Of a DNA stretch of 34,123 nucleotides, positions 11,988 through 19,971 are shown piece after piece; position 1 is the stretch's first letter; each line of letters starts with the position of its first letter. Source of the DNA: Alphaproteobacteria bacterium (GTDB lineage: Bacteria > Pseudomonadota > Alphaproteobacteria > Bin95); contig JAJECF010000082.1 of the NCBI GenBank assembly GCA_022822125.1, positions 1 to 34,123 of the forward strand, in the 5' to 3' direction. The notes under the pieces were generated by a model. The model ran no database searches and was not told the DNA's origin. It saw only the letters and a program-made list of their open reading frames with translations. Made by a program: the position numbers and the translations under genes.

Positions 11988-13166
11988 ATGCACACAAGGG
12001 GCAAAGCCTTCATTGCGGGTATCTTCGAACACCCGACCCGCAAGGCGGTCGACAAGTCGGTCGCCCAACTCCACGCCGAAAGCGCAAAGGGCGCGCTGGA
12101 CGACGCCGGCCTCTCGATAGAGGACGTCGACGCCTATTACTGCGCCGGCGACGCGCCCGGTCTCGGCCCGCTCTCGATGGTCGAGTATATGGGCCTGAAG
12201 AACGTTCGGCACATGGACGCCACCGATGTCGGCGGCTCCTCCTACGTCCTCCATGTCGGCCATGCCGCCCAGGCGATCGCTGCGGGCAAATGCAAGGTTG
12301 CGCTTATCACCCTCGCCGGGCGGCCGCGCTCCGAAGGCATGGCGACCGGCACCGCGCCGCGCAATTACGGGGATGCCTCGCCGGACGTGCCGTTCGAGTT
12401 CATCTACGGACCGACCGTGGTGAACATGTACGCCATGGCCGCGCGCCGGCACATGCACGAATTCGGCACGACCGGCGAGCAGCTCGCCTGGATCAAGGTG
12501 GCCGCCTCGCACCACGCCCAGCACAATGAACACGCCATGCTGCGCAAGGTCGTGACGGTGGACGAAGTGGTGGATTCGCCGATGATCGCGGACCCGCTGC
12601 ACCGGCTCGATTGCTGCGTGATCTCCGATGGCGGCGGCGCGTTCCTGGTCGTGGCGCCCGAGGTGGCAGCCTCGCTCAAGCGGGATTGCGTCAAGGTGCT
12701 CGGTTGCGGCGAAGCGCCGAAGAACCTGATGTCGGGCCAGGTGGACCTGACCTATACCGGCGCGCGCTGGTCCGGCGCGCAGGCGTTCGAGGAAGCGGGC
12801 ATTGCGCCGGGCGACATCGACTATGCGTCCATCTATGACAGCTTCACCATCACGGTGCTGGAGACCATCGAGGACCTCGGCTTCTGCGAAAAGGGCAAGG
12901 GCGGCGCCTTCGTTTCGGACGGCAATCTGATCGCCGGCTCCGGCAAGCTGCCCTTCAACACCGATGGCGGCGGCCTTTGCAACAACCACCCGATGAACCG
13001 CGGCGGGCTCACCAAGGTGCTCGAGGCGGTCAGGCAATTGCGTGACGAGGCGCATCCGGCCGTGCAGGTGAAGGATTGCCGGCTTGCTCTGGCCCACGGC
13101 ACGGGCGGCTCCATCGGCACCCGCATGGGCAGTTCCACAACGATTCTCGGGAGGGCCGACGCATGA
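11988..13166 (+). CDS. Thiolase-fold protein lacking catalytic cysteines (acyl-CoA aldolase-like)
   Basis: The 392-residue product follows the SCP2-type thiolase pattern, for example GLSIEDVDAYYCAGDAPG, but the nucleophilic cysteine position reads DVGGSS (80-85) and the second cysteine position reads HGTGG (370-374). H334 in NNHPMNRGG and H370 are kept. Loss of the cysteines is known in Ltp2-type proteins, which act as retro-aldolases on CoA esters together with a DUF35 partner, so an aldolase or lyase role is more likely than acetyl transfer. The start is ATG 11988 by homology length; ATG 11976 is an alternative and neither has a strong Shine-Dalgarno. It overlaps the DUF35 gene as ATGA. Confidence 0.8.
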   Translation: MHTRGKAFIAGIFEHPTRKAVDKSVAQLHAESAKGALDDAGLSIEDVDAYYCAGDAPGLGPLSMVEYMGLKNVRHMDATDVGGSSYVLHVGHAAQAIAAGKCKVALITLAGRPRSEGMATGTAPRNYGDASPDVPFEFIYGPTVVNMYAMAARRHMHEFGTTGEQLAWIKVAASHHAQHNEHAMLRKVVTVDEVVDSPMIADPLHRLDCCVISDGGGAFLVVAPEVAASLKRDCVKVLGCGEAPKNLMSGQVDLTYTGARWSGAQAFEEAGIAPGDIDYASIYDSFTITVLETIEDLGFCEKGKGGAFVSDGNLIAGSGKLPFNTDGGGLCNNHPMNRGGLTKVLEAVRQLRDEAHPAVQVKDCRLALAHGTGGSIGTRMGSSTTILGRADA

Positions 13167-13549
13167 GCGCGCGCAAGATTCCGACGCCGCCGACCAATGT
13201 CGAAGCCCAGGATTTCTGGGACGCATGCAATGAAGGCAAGCTCATGCTGCCCCGTTGCGCCGACACCGGAAAGGTCTTCTGGTATCCGCGCAAGGTCAGC
13301 CCCTTCACGCTTTCCGGCAATGTAGAGACCGTGGAGGCGGCCGGAACGGGCGAGATCTACACCTACTCGATCATGCGCCGGTCGGACCCCCAATACGCCA
13401 TCGGCTATGTGCGGCTGGACGAGGGCGTCACCATGATGACCAATTTCGTCGATTGCGACTTCGAGAGCCTCGCCGTCGGCATGAGGGTCAAGGTCGTGTT
13501 CGTCGAGGCGGAGGGCGGCCAGAAGGTGCCCTGCTTCACGCCCGCCTGA
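13163..13549 (+). CDS. DUF35 OB-fold protein, partner of the thiolase-fold protein
   Basis: The 128-residue protein has the two-part DUF35 layout: an N-terminal helix and zinc-ribbon-like region, then an OB fold (SGNVETVEAAGTGEIYTYS, MRVKVVFVEAEGGQ). These proteins bind thiolase-like enzymes and help hold acyl-CoA. Here the ribbon is degraded: LPRCADTGKVFWYPRKVSP keeps a single cysteine where CxxC and a second pair would be expected, so zinc binding is unlikely. The ATG overlaps the stop of the thiolase-fold gene (ATGA), which supports a 1:1 complex. Confidence 0.82.
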   Translation: MSARKIPTPPTNVEAQDFWDACNEGKLMLPRCADTGKVFWYPRKVSPFTLSGNVETVEAAGTGEIYTYSIMRRSDPQYAIGYVRLDEGVTMMTNFVDCDFESLAVGMRVKVVFVEAEGGQKVPCFTPA

Positions 13550-13630
13550 GACGCCCGGGATCAGCGCACGGCCTGTTCGGGTTGAAACGGAGGTCCTGCC
13601 GTCCTCTTCGGTCGGCTCAGGGCAGGCCCC

Positions 13631-13881
13631 TTCGATACGCGGCTGACGCCGCTACTCAGGATGAGGTTCGATACGCGGCTGACGCCGCTACTCAGGATGA
13701 GGTTCGATACGCGGCTGACGCCGCTACTCAGGATGAGGTTCGATACGCGGCTGACGCCGCTACTCAGGATGAGGTTCGATACGCGACTGACGCCGCTACT
13801 CAGGATGAGGAAGCTCCAGGATCTTCGCCTTCACCCTACCCTCATCCTGAGTAGCGCCTGCGTCAGCGGGCGTGTATCGAA
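13631..13881. repeat. 36-bp tandem repeat, five copies, plus an inverted copy (family B)
   Basis: Five direct 36-bp units start at 13631, 13667, 13703, 13739 and 13775 and run to 13810. Each begins TTCGATACGCG and ends GCTACTCAGGATGAGG, with a small hairpin GCGGC-TGAC-GCCGC in the centre; unit 5 carries GCGAC and loses one pair. After 30 bp, an inverted copy follows (13841-13881, starting CTCATCCTGAGTAGC). The 362-bp gap 13550-13911 holds no credible gene. It lies between convergent 3' ends (DUF35 gene and lpxI), where a large fold-back could end transcription from both sides. Confidence 0.9.
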
Positions 13882-13911
13882 GGACAGCCACCGCCTTGGT
13901 CGGATACCGCA

Positions 13912-14742
13912 CTAACGGCGCGGCGCCCCGGGCTCCGCGCCGGTGACGAACAGCCCGGCCTCGTCCGCGCGGCGGATCGCCGCTTCCCGGTCCAGCACCA
14001 GCACCCCGCCCGCCTCCACCGCGATCCCCCGCAGCCCGGCGGCGGCGGCGGCCTTCACCGTATCCGGCCCGATCACCGGCAGGTCCATGCGCCGGTCCTG
14101 CTGGGGTTTCGCCATCTTGACCAGCACGCCGCCGGGCCCTTCCCGCCCGAGGCAGGCGGCCCGCGCGATCATCCGGTCGGTGCCTTCCGCCGCTTCTATC
14201 GCCAGCACGATTCCCTGCTGCACGACCACCCCCTGACCCGCATCGGCGCGCCCGAGCGCCTCGGCCACTTCCATGCCGCGGCGAATATCCTTGAGTGCGG
14301 TTTCGTCCGGCGCCAGCGCCCCGAGCGGACCGGGCGGCGCCAGGGTGTCCGCGAGAACGGAAGACACCTCGACCACCCGGAGCCCCTCGGCCTCGAACGC
14401 CTCGGCGATATGCCGCATCAGTCCGTCATCGCCCAGCGCCCTTGCGCCGATCCGGGCAAGCAGGCGGACCGTGAACAGGTCCGGCCGGAGCGACGCCAGG
14501 GACGGGCGGTGGACATGCCCGGCGAACACCACCTCCGTCGCCGCTTCCTCACGGATCGCCGCAATGACCCGCCCGATGGCGCCGATCCGGGCCCAGCGCT
14601 GCGGATGCCCCGCCAGTTCGGGCGGCTCGGCAAATCCTTCCAGTCCGAGCAGGAAATAGGGCCGTTCGCAGTTCCGGCAGGCTTCGGCCAATGCAAGCGG
14701 CAACGATCCGCCGCCGGCGACGATCGCGAGCTTAGGCTGCAT
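13912..14742 (-). CDS. lpxI: UDP-2,3-diacylglucosamine pyrophosphatase LpxI
   Basis: LpxI hydrolyses UDP-2,3-diacylglucosamine to lipid X and UMP in the many alphaproteobacteria that lack LpxH. The 276-residue product starts MQPKLAIVAGGGSLPL and contains FAGHVHRPSL, GDDGLMRHIAEAFE, QGIVLAIEAAEGTDRMI and MAKPQQDRRMDLPVIGPDT, all typical of the family (DUF1009). ATG 14742 overlaps the end of lpxA by 11 bp. It is the last gene of the long operon; the expected lpxB does not follow. Confidence 0.93.
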   Translation of the reverse strand: MQPKLAIVAGGGSLPLALAEACRNCERPYFLLGLEGFAEPPELAGHPQRWARIGAIGRVIAAIREEAATEVVFAGHVHRPSLASLRPDLFTVRLLARIGARALGDDGLMRHIAEAFEAEGLRVVEVSSVLADTLAPPGPLGALAPDETALKDIRRGMEVAEALGRADAGQGVVVQQGIVLAIEAAEGTDRMIARAACLGREGPGGVLVKMAKPQQDRRMDLPVIGPDTVKAAAAAGLRGIAVEAGGVLVLDREAAIRRADEAGLFVTGAEPGAPRR

Positions 14743-15538
14743 CCCCGGAGCTTTCCGGCAGGCAGAGGCCGCGGTCCGATTCCGCTCCCATGAACTCGAC
14801 GATGCGACGAACTGCGGGATCGGCGCCATATTCGGCCGAGACAGTGTCGAGCCGTTCGCCTATCGGACCTTCGCCATCGAACAGCCGCCGAAACGCCTTG
14901 CGCAGCCGCGCCAGGGTCTCGCGATCGGTCCCGGCGCGCTTCAGGCCGATCCAGTTGAGGCCCCGGAGCGAGGCGCGGTCGCCGAATACCATGCCGTAGG
15001 GAATGACATCCTGCACCACCGCCGACAGCCCGCCGATCATCGCATAGGCGCCGACGCGCACGAACTGGTGAACGGCGGCCAGCCCGCCGATGATCGCGCC
15101 GTCCTCGAGAACGACATGCCCGCCAAGGGTAGCGTTGTTCGCCATCACGCACCCGTCGCCCACCCGGCAATCATGCGCCACATGCGCGCCCATCATGAAC
15201 AGGTTCCGGTCTCCGACGACGGTGCGCATGCCGCCACCTTTCGTGCCCGGATTCAGGGTGACATGTTCGCGGATGATATTGTCCGCGCCGATTTCCAGGG
15301 TCGAGGGCTCGCCGGCATATTTCAGGTCCTGCGGCGGATGCCCCACCGAAGCGAAGGGAAAAATCCGGGTGCGCGGGCCGATTTCCGTGCGCCCCGCCAC
15401 CGCGACATGCGAGTGCAGGATACAGCCGTCGGCGAGGCTGACCTCGCCGCCCACATGGCAGAACGGCCCGACCTGCACGCCTTTGCCGAGTGTCGCCCCC
15501 TCCTCGACAACAGCGCTCGGGTGGATGGCGGCCTCCAT
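14732..15538 (-). CDS. lpxA: Acyl-ACP:UDP-N-acetylglucosamine O-acyltransferase
   Basis: LpxA makes the first, reversible acylation of lipid A synthesis. The 268-residue product is a left-handed beta-helix with hexapeptide repeats (about 1-190) and a helical C-terminal domain. The catalytic histidine is H122 in GAHVAHDC, and NNATLGGHV and AAVHQFVRVGAYAMIGG follow as usual. The ATG shares a base with the fabZ stop (TAATG), so translation is coupled. Confidence 0.96.
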   Translation of the reverse strand: MEAAIHPSAVVEEGATLGKGVQVGPFCHVGGEVSLADGCILHSHVAVAGRTEIGPRTRIFPFASVGHPPQDLKYAGEPSTLEIGADNIIREHVTLNPGTKGGGMRTVVGDRNLFMMGAHVAHDCRVGDGCVMANNATLGGHVVLEDGAIIGGLAAVHQFVRVGAYAMIGGLSAVVQDVIPYGMVFGDRASLRGLNWIGLKRAGTDRETLARLRKAFRRLFDGEGPIGERLDTVSAEYGADPAVRRIVEFMGAESDRGLCLPESSGDAA

Positions 15539-15993
15539 TACAGCCCCTGGATCATCGCGCTGTATTCGGCTTCCGCCGCCAGCGCGCCCTCGACCCTGGC
15601 TTCGCCCCGAAACCGCCATACCGCCCCCCGGTGGCGGCGAACCGCCACTTCGATGCGCACCTGGTCGCCCGGCACCACGGGCCGGCGGAAACGCGCATTG
15701 TCGATCGTCATGAAATAGACCAGCTTGCCCCGCACATGATCGCCCATCGTCTTCACCACCAGCACGGCCGCCGTCTGCGCCATCGCCTCGACCAGCAGCA
15801 CGCCCGGCATGACCGGTTTGGACGGGAAATGCCCCTGGAAGTGTATCTCGTTGATCGACACATTCTTGATTCCGACCGCGCTCTCTCCCAGCCGGATTTC
15901 GGTCACGCGGTCGATCATGAGAAAGGGATAGCGATGCGGAATTGTCGCCATCACCTCGCCGATCTCTGCAATATCGGCGTCTTCAGTCGTCAT
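15538..15993 (-). CDS. fabZ: 3-hydroxyacyl-ACP dehydratase FabZ
   Basis: FabZ dehydrates 3-hydroxyacyl-ACP in fatty acid elongation and competes with LpxA for hydroxyacyl chains. The 151-residue hot-dog fold shows IPHRYPFLMIDRV, then HFQGHFPSKPVMPGVLLVEAM with catalytic H55 and E69. ATG 15993 is 35 bp after the skp stop; lpxD, which usually lies here, is absent. Confidence 0.96.
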   Translation of the reverse strand: MTTEDADIAEIGEVMATIPHRYPFLMIDRVTEIRLGESAVGIKNVSINEIHFQGHFPSKPVMPGVLLVEAMAQTAAVLVVKTMGDHVRGKLVYFMTIDNARFRRPVVPGDQVRIEVAVRRHRGAVWRFRGEARVEGALAAEAEYSAMIQGL

Positions 15994-16028
15994 ATGCCCT
16001 CGCCGCCCGCTTCCGGAAGTGTCGCCGT

Positions 16029-16565
16029 TTATTCCGAAACTTCGATGGTTACACTTGGCAATACCTCGTTCAAGCGCCTCAGAACGTCTTCAGTGAACTC
16101 CAGGGCCTCTTCATCCGCCCATACCAGAGCGGCCTTCTGAATCACCATATTGGCGCCGAGCTTGCCGGCCAACTCGCGCGCCACGCGCTGCAATCGCAAT
16201 TGGACCTTGCGCACCGCCTCGGCGCGCGCGCGGTCCAGCAATGTCCGCTGGCGCTGGGCCTTGCTGCGAAGCTCCATGAGCTGGTCGCGCAACTCCTTTA
16301 CTCTCGCCTTGTAGGCTTCCTTGGACAGCAGGCCGCGTTGTTTCGTCAGTGCCTGGTCTTCCTGTCTGAGCCGCGCTTCCGCAGCATTGAAATCGTTTCC
16401 GTAGCGAGCGCCCAGGACTTCCACCTGCCTGGCGATCTCCACCGCCGCTTTCGCTTCGCGCATGATCCTGTTGGTGTCGACAACGATGACGACGGGCTGC
16501 GGCGCATCGGCGAAGGCCGGCGCTGCGCAGAGGCACAGCAGCCATACGGCTATGAGCCGAAGCAT
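16029..16565 (-). CDS. skp: OmpH/Skp-family periplasmic chaperone
   Basis: Skp-type chaperones hold unfolded outer-membrane proteins on the way to BamA. The 178-residue product has a signal peptide (MLRLIAVWLLCLCAAPAFA) with cleavage likely after the last Ala, then VVIVVDTNRIMREAKA and a long charged coiled coil (about 45-140), the tentacle region. ATG 16565 overlaps the bamA stop (TGATG), which also decides the start against longer open frame. It is placed directly after bamA, as in many proteobacteria. Confidence 0.88.
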   Translation of the reverse strand: MLRLIAVWLLCLCAAPAFADAPQPVVIVVDTNRIMREAKAAVEIARQVEVLGARYGNDFNAAEARLRQEDQALTKQRGLLSKEAYKARVKELRDQLMELRSKAQRQRTLLDRARAEAVRKVQLRLQRVARELAGKLGANMVIQKAALVWADEEALEFTEDVLRRLNEVLPSVTIEVSE

Positions 16566-18847
16566 CAGAATTGATGCCCGATGCTGAACAGGATTGTCTC
16601 GTCCTTGTCGAACTTCTCCTTCATCACCGGCCAGGCGAAATCGAGGCGAAGCGGGCCCAGAGGCGTGGTCCACGAAATCCCGAAGCCGAGCGAGCCGCGT
16701 ATCGAAGAGTCGTCGAAGAAATCCTCGGACTTGTAATCGTCAACTTCGGTAAGCGTGCCGAAATCGGCGAAGACCCTGGCCTTGATTCCCAGGTCTTCTG
16801 CCGAAAGGGCGAGCGGAAAAATCGCCTCGGCGGTTGTCGTTGCAAGATAGTTGCCGCCGAGCGCAACGCCAGCGCTTCCTCCCCTGCCCGGCTTGATTCT
16901 CGGGCCGACGCCGCCATATTCGAAACCCCGCAGGCTCCTGCCGCCGAGGAAATAGCGGTCCGCGAGGCCGACATCCTTGCCGAGCCCGTGAATCGCTCCG
17001 ATCCGCCCGGAAAGCGCCAATGTCACTGACGGCTTCTTCGACACAGGCAGATATTGTGTCCCTCTGACATCCGTGCGGAGATAACGCGCCTGTCCCCCGA
17101 GGCCCGCCACATCGTTGCTGACGCTCAATATGTTGCCGGATGTCGGGTCGAACCGGTTGTCCCGCGTGTCATACGCCACTTCATGTCCGACCACCGACGA
17201 AGTGGTGCTTTCCCTTCTGTAAATCGAGTTAGCATGGGGCATTACCTCCCGGCGCGCTATGGTATAGCGCCAACGCTGATACCATTTCTCGGAAAGCCTG
17301 TAGCCGACCCTGAGACGGCTGCCCGTTCTCTCCAGATCATACGATGCTGTGTCGTCGTTTTCGCGCACCACCCGGAACACGTCTCCGCCTACGGAGATGG
17401 GCCGGTCCTGGAAATAGGGTTCGGTGAAGGACAACTCGATCTCGTTCTGCTCCTGGGCAAGCGTCGTGGACAGGGATAATTCCTGGCCTTTCCCGAGCAG
17501 ATTGCGTTCCGCCAGCCCGAGTGTAAGCAGGCCGCCGCTCTCGCTGGAATAACCCGCGCCGATGGAGAATTCCCCGGTGGACGTTTCTTCGACCTCGACC
17601 TTCAACCTTGTGCGATCCGGCTGGCTGCCGCGTTCGTTCGAAACATCGACCTTCCTGAAATAACCCAGATTACGCACGTTCCGGGTCGCCCTGGAAATTT
17701 TCGAAGTGTTGTAGGCATCCCCTTCCACAACGCCGAATTCCCGCCTGATTACACGGTCCAGCGTGCGCAAATTCCCTTCGATGTCGATGCGTTCCACATA
17801 AACTCTCGGTCCTTCATCGACATGAAACACAAGATCGACTTCGCGTTCCTCCCTGCGGATTGTCGAGCGCGGCTGGACATCGACAAAAGCGAATCCGGAT
17901 TCGCCGACCGCATCGACCAGGTCGTCCACCGTTTCGCGCACCTGTTCCCTGTCGTAAATTTCCCCCGAACGCGGCTTGAGCAGGGGAGACAGGCGGAAAT
18001 CGGGAATGTCCGACAGGCGGTTTTCGAGCGATATCGCCCCGAAAGTGTATTGCGGGCCTTCTTCCACGGTGAAGGTCAGGATGAAACCGTCCCGGTCCGG
18101 CGTCAGCTCCGCCACCGCCGAAACCACCCGGAAATCGACATAACCCTCGGAAAGATAGAAGCCGCGAAGCTGCTCGCGGTCGAACGCCACGCGGTCGAGG
18201 TCGTAAACATCGTCATTGGAAAGAAAGCGGTACCACGCCGCCTCCTTGCTGCTGATCTCCCCGATCAGGTTGTCATCGCTGAACTGCTTGTTCCCGATGA
18301 AAACGATTCTTTCGATGAGGGTCTGGTCTCCCTCCTCGATCTCGAACGCGACATCCACCCGGTTTTGCGGAAGCTCGATGATCTTCGCCTCGACGCTGGC
18401 CGCGAACCGGCCCGAGCGCCGGTAAATTTCAAGAATGCGCTTGACATCCTTCTCGGCCGCCGAGCGGGTGAAGATCTGGCGCGGCTTCAGTTGCACTTCG
18501 GGACCGAGCGTCTCGTCATCGATCCGCCGGTTTCCTTCGAAAGCGATGCGGTTGACGATCGGGTTCTCCACGACCGTCACAACCATGACATCGCCGCGCA
18601 TATCGATACCGACATCGGCGAAATAGCCGGTCTCGAACAGGTTTTTCAGGGCTTCGCTGATGCTGCGCGGGCCGAGCGGGTCGCCCGGCTGCATCCGCAT
18701 ATAGGAACGGACTGTATCGGGGTCCACGCGCTGGGCGCCGACGACCTCTATATCGCGGACAGTGCCGCTGGTCTGGGCCGCTGCGTCTGCCGGCGCCAGC
18801 GCGACGGCCAGTATCCATGCCGCAAGCGCGATACGCCAATTGCTCAT
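16565..18847 (-). CDS. bamA: Outer membrane protein assembly factor BamA
   Basis: BamA is the essential Omp85 protein that inserts beta-barrels into the outer membrane. The product is about 760 residues: signal peptide (MSNWRIALAAWILAVALAPADA to the AAAQ site), five POTRA domains (about 30-350, starting with VRDIEVVGAQRVDP) and a 16-strand barrel with the RGFEYGGVGPR region in place of the usual VRGY/F motif, ending in the aromatic SIGHQF. I chose ATG 18847 because GGGGG lies 5 nt upstream; ATG 18871, which overlaps the rseP stop as ATGA, would add eight residues. Confidence 0.95.
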   Translation of the reverse strand: MSNWRIALAAWILAVALAPADAAAQTSGTVRDIEVVGAQRVDPDTVRSYMRMQPGDPLGPRSISEALKNLFETGYFADVGIDMRGDVMVVTVVENPIVNRIAFEGNRRIDDETLGPEVQLKPRQIFTRSAAEKDVKRILEIYRRSGRFAASVEAKIIELPQNRVDVAFEIEEGDQTLIERIVFIGNKQFSDDNLIGEISSKEAAWYRFLSNDDVYDLDRVAFDREQLRGFYLSEGYVDFRVVSAVAELTPDRDGFILTFTVEEGPQYTFGAISLENRLSDIPDFRLSPLLKPRSGEIYDREQVRETVDDLVDAVGESGFAFVDVQPRSTIRREEREVDLVFHVDEGPRVYVERIDIEGNLRTLDRVIRREFGVVEGDAYNTSKISRATRNVRNLGYFRKVDVSNERGSQPDRTRLKVEVEETSTGEFSIGAGYSSESGGLLTLGLAERNLLGKGQELSLSTTLAQEQNEIELSFTEPYFQDRPISVGGDVFRVVRENDDTASYDLERTGSRLRVGYRLSEKWYQRWRYTIARREVMPHANSIYRRESTTSSVVGHEVAYDTRDNRFDPTSGNILSVSNDVAGLGGQARYLRTDVRGTQYLPVSKKPSVTLALSGRIGAIHGLGKDVGLADRYFLGGRSLRGFEYGGVGPRIKPGRGGSAGVALGGNYLATTTAEAIFPLALSAEDLGIKARVFADFGTLTEVDDYKSEDFFDDSSIRGSLGFGISWTTPLGPLRLDFAWPVMKEKFDKDETILFSIGHQF

Positions 18848-18867
18848 GAAAACCCCCAGCGACGGCC

Positions 18868-19971
18868 TCATCCGACAACGCGCTCCAGAAACGCCACGAC
18901 CTGAAAGTACACCAAGTCGTTCCAGGTTACGAACAGCATCAATGCAACAACCAGCCCCAGGCCGATCCTGAACCCGATTTCCTGCGCCCTCTGTCCAAGC
19001 GGGCGGCCCCGGATGGCCTCGATGGCGTAGAACACGAGATGCCCGCCATCCAGAAGCGGAACGGGAAACAGGTTGATGAGTCCCAGATTAATCGACAACA
19101 GCACCATGAAGTGCAGATAGGCCGAGAAGTCGATCTTCGCCACCTCCCCTGCGAGATGCCCGATGCGCAGAACGCCGCCCAGTTCGTCGGTGGAGCGGCG
19201 GCCCTCGATCATCTCGCCAACGAAGGCGAGGATGGTAGCAGTCATGGTCCAGGTGTAATCGACGGCGGCGACGAGCGCCTCTCCCGGGCCGTGCCGCACG
19301 GTCTCCATCGCCTGGCCGCGCACGCCGAGCAGGCCGAATTCATGCACATTGCCGAGGCTATCCGTCTGTTGCGCGGCGGCGGGAACAACCGTCAGCTCGA
19401 TTTCCGCGCCGTCGCGTATCACGACCGCGTCCAACGGCCGGCCGGGGCTCAGGCGCACGATGCGCTGCAGGTCCTCGAAGCGCGCAATCGTCTCGCCATC
19501 GAGCCTCGCGAACCGGTCGCCGGCCAGAAGGCCCGCAGACGCAGCGGCGCTCTCCTCGACCACCTCGGTGACGACCGGGCTGGTATGACGCTGGCCGTAG
19601 GTCATGAACATGATCGCGGCGACGAGAATCGCGAACAGGAAATTCGCCGCCGGCCCCGCCACAACGATGAAGGCGCGTTGTCCGACGGATTTGTCGCCGA
19701 ACGCAACGGCGCGCTCTTCCGGCGTCAGCGCACGGCCGCCATCCACCTCGCCGAACATGCGCACATAGCCGCCCAGCGGAACCAGGGCGACCTTCCAGCG
19801 CGTTCCGGCCCGGTCTGTCCAGCCCCAGAGCTCCCGGCCGAACCCTACGGAGAACACCTCCACCCTGACGCCGCATCGCCGCGCCGCCCAGTAATGGCCG
19901 AACTCATGTACGAAGACGAGCACGCTCAGAAGAACCAGGAACGGCGCCAGATATTCCCAAAGAAAACTCAA
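18868..19971 (-). CDS. rseP: Site-2 intramembrane zinc protease RseP
   Basis: RseP cleaves membrane-bound anti-sigma factors and leftover signal peptides inside the inner membrane. The 367-residue product has HEFGH (22-26) in the first transmembrane helix, a second helix at about 100-120, one clear PDZ domain (about 130-215) and the third catalytic ligand D308 in VPLLDGGHL. The E. coli protein has two PDZ domains; the shorter form is usual in alphaproteobacteria. Its start overlaps the end of dxr by 4 bp. Confidence 0.95.
   Translation of the reverse strand: MSFLWEYLAPFLVLLSVLVFVHEFGHYWAARRCGVRVEVFSVGFGRELWGWTDRAGTRWKVALVPLGGYVRMFGEVDGGRALTPEERAVAFGDKSVGQRAFIVVAGPAANFLFAILVAAIMFMTYGQRHTSPVVTEVVEESAAASAGLLAGDRFARLDGETIARFEDLQRIVRLSPGRPLDAVVIRDGAEIELTVVPAAAQQTDSLGNVHEFGLLGVRGQAMETVRHGPGEALVAAVDYTWTMTATILAFVGEMIEGRRSTDELGGVLRIGHLAGEVAKIDFSAYLHFMVLLSINLGLINLFPVPLLDGGHLVFYAIEAIRGRPLGQRAQEIGFRIGLGLVVALMLFVTWNDLVYFQVVAFLERVVG

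Noticed and set aside
13631..13881. A CRISPR array with 36-bp repeats
   Set aside because: The units are directly joined with no spacers, they are one arm of a larger inverted repeat, and no cas genes are present.
13661..13915. A small repeat protein (12-residue units) read through the tandem repeat
   Set aside because: The unit is 36 bp, so at least two frames stay open by necessity; there is no credible start or Shine-Dalgarno, and the same element occurs in another non-coding gap.
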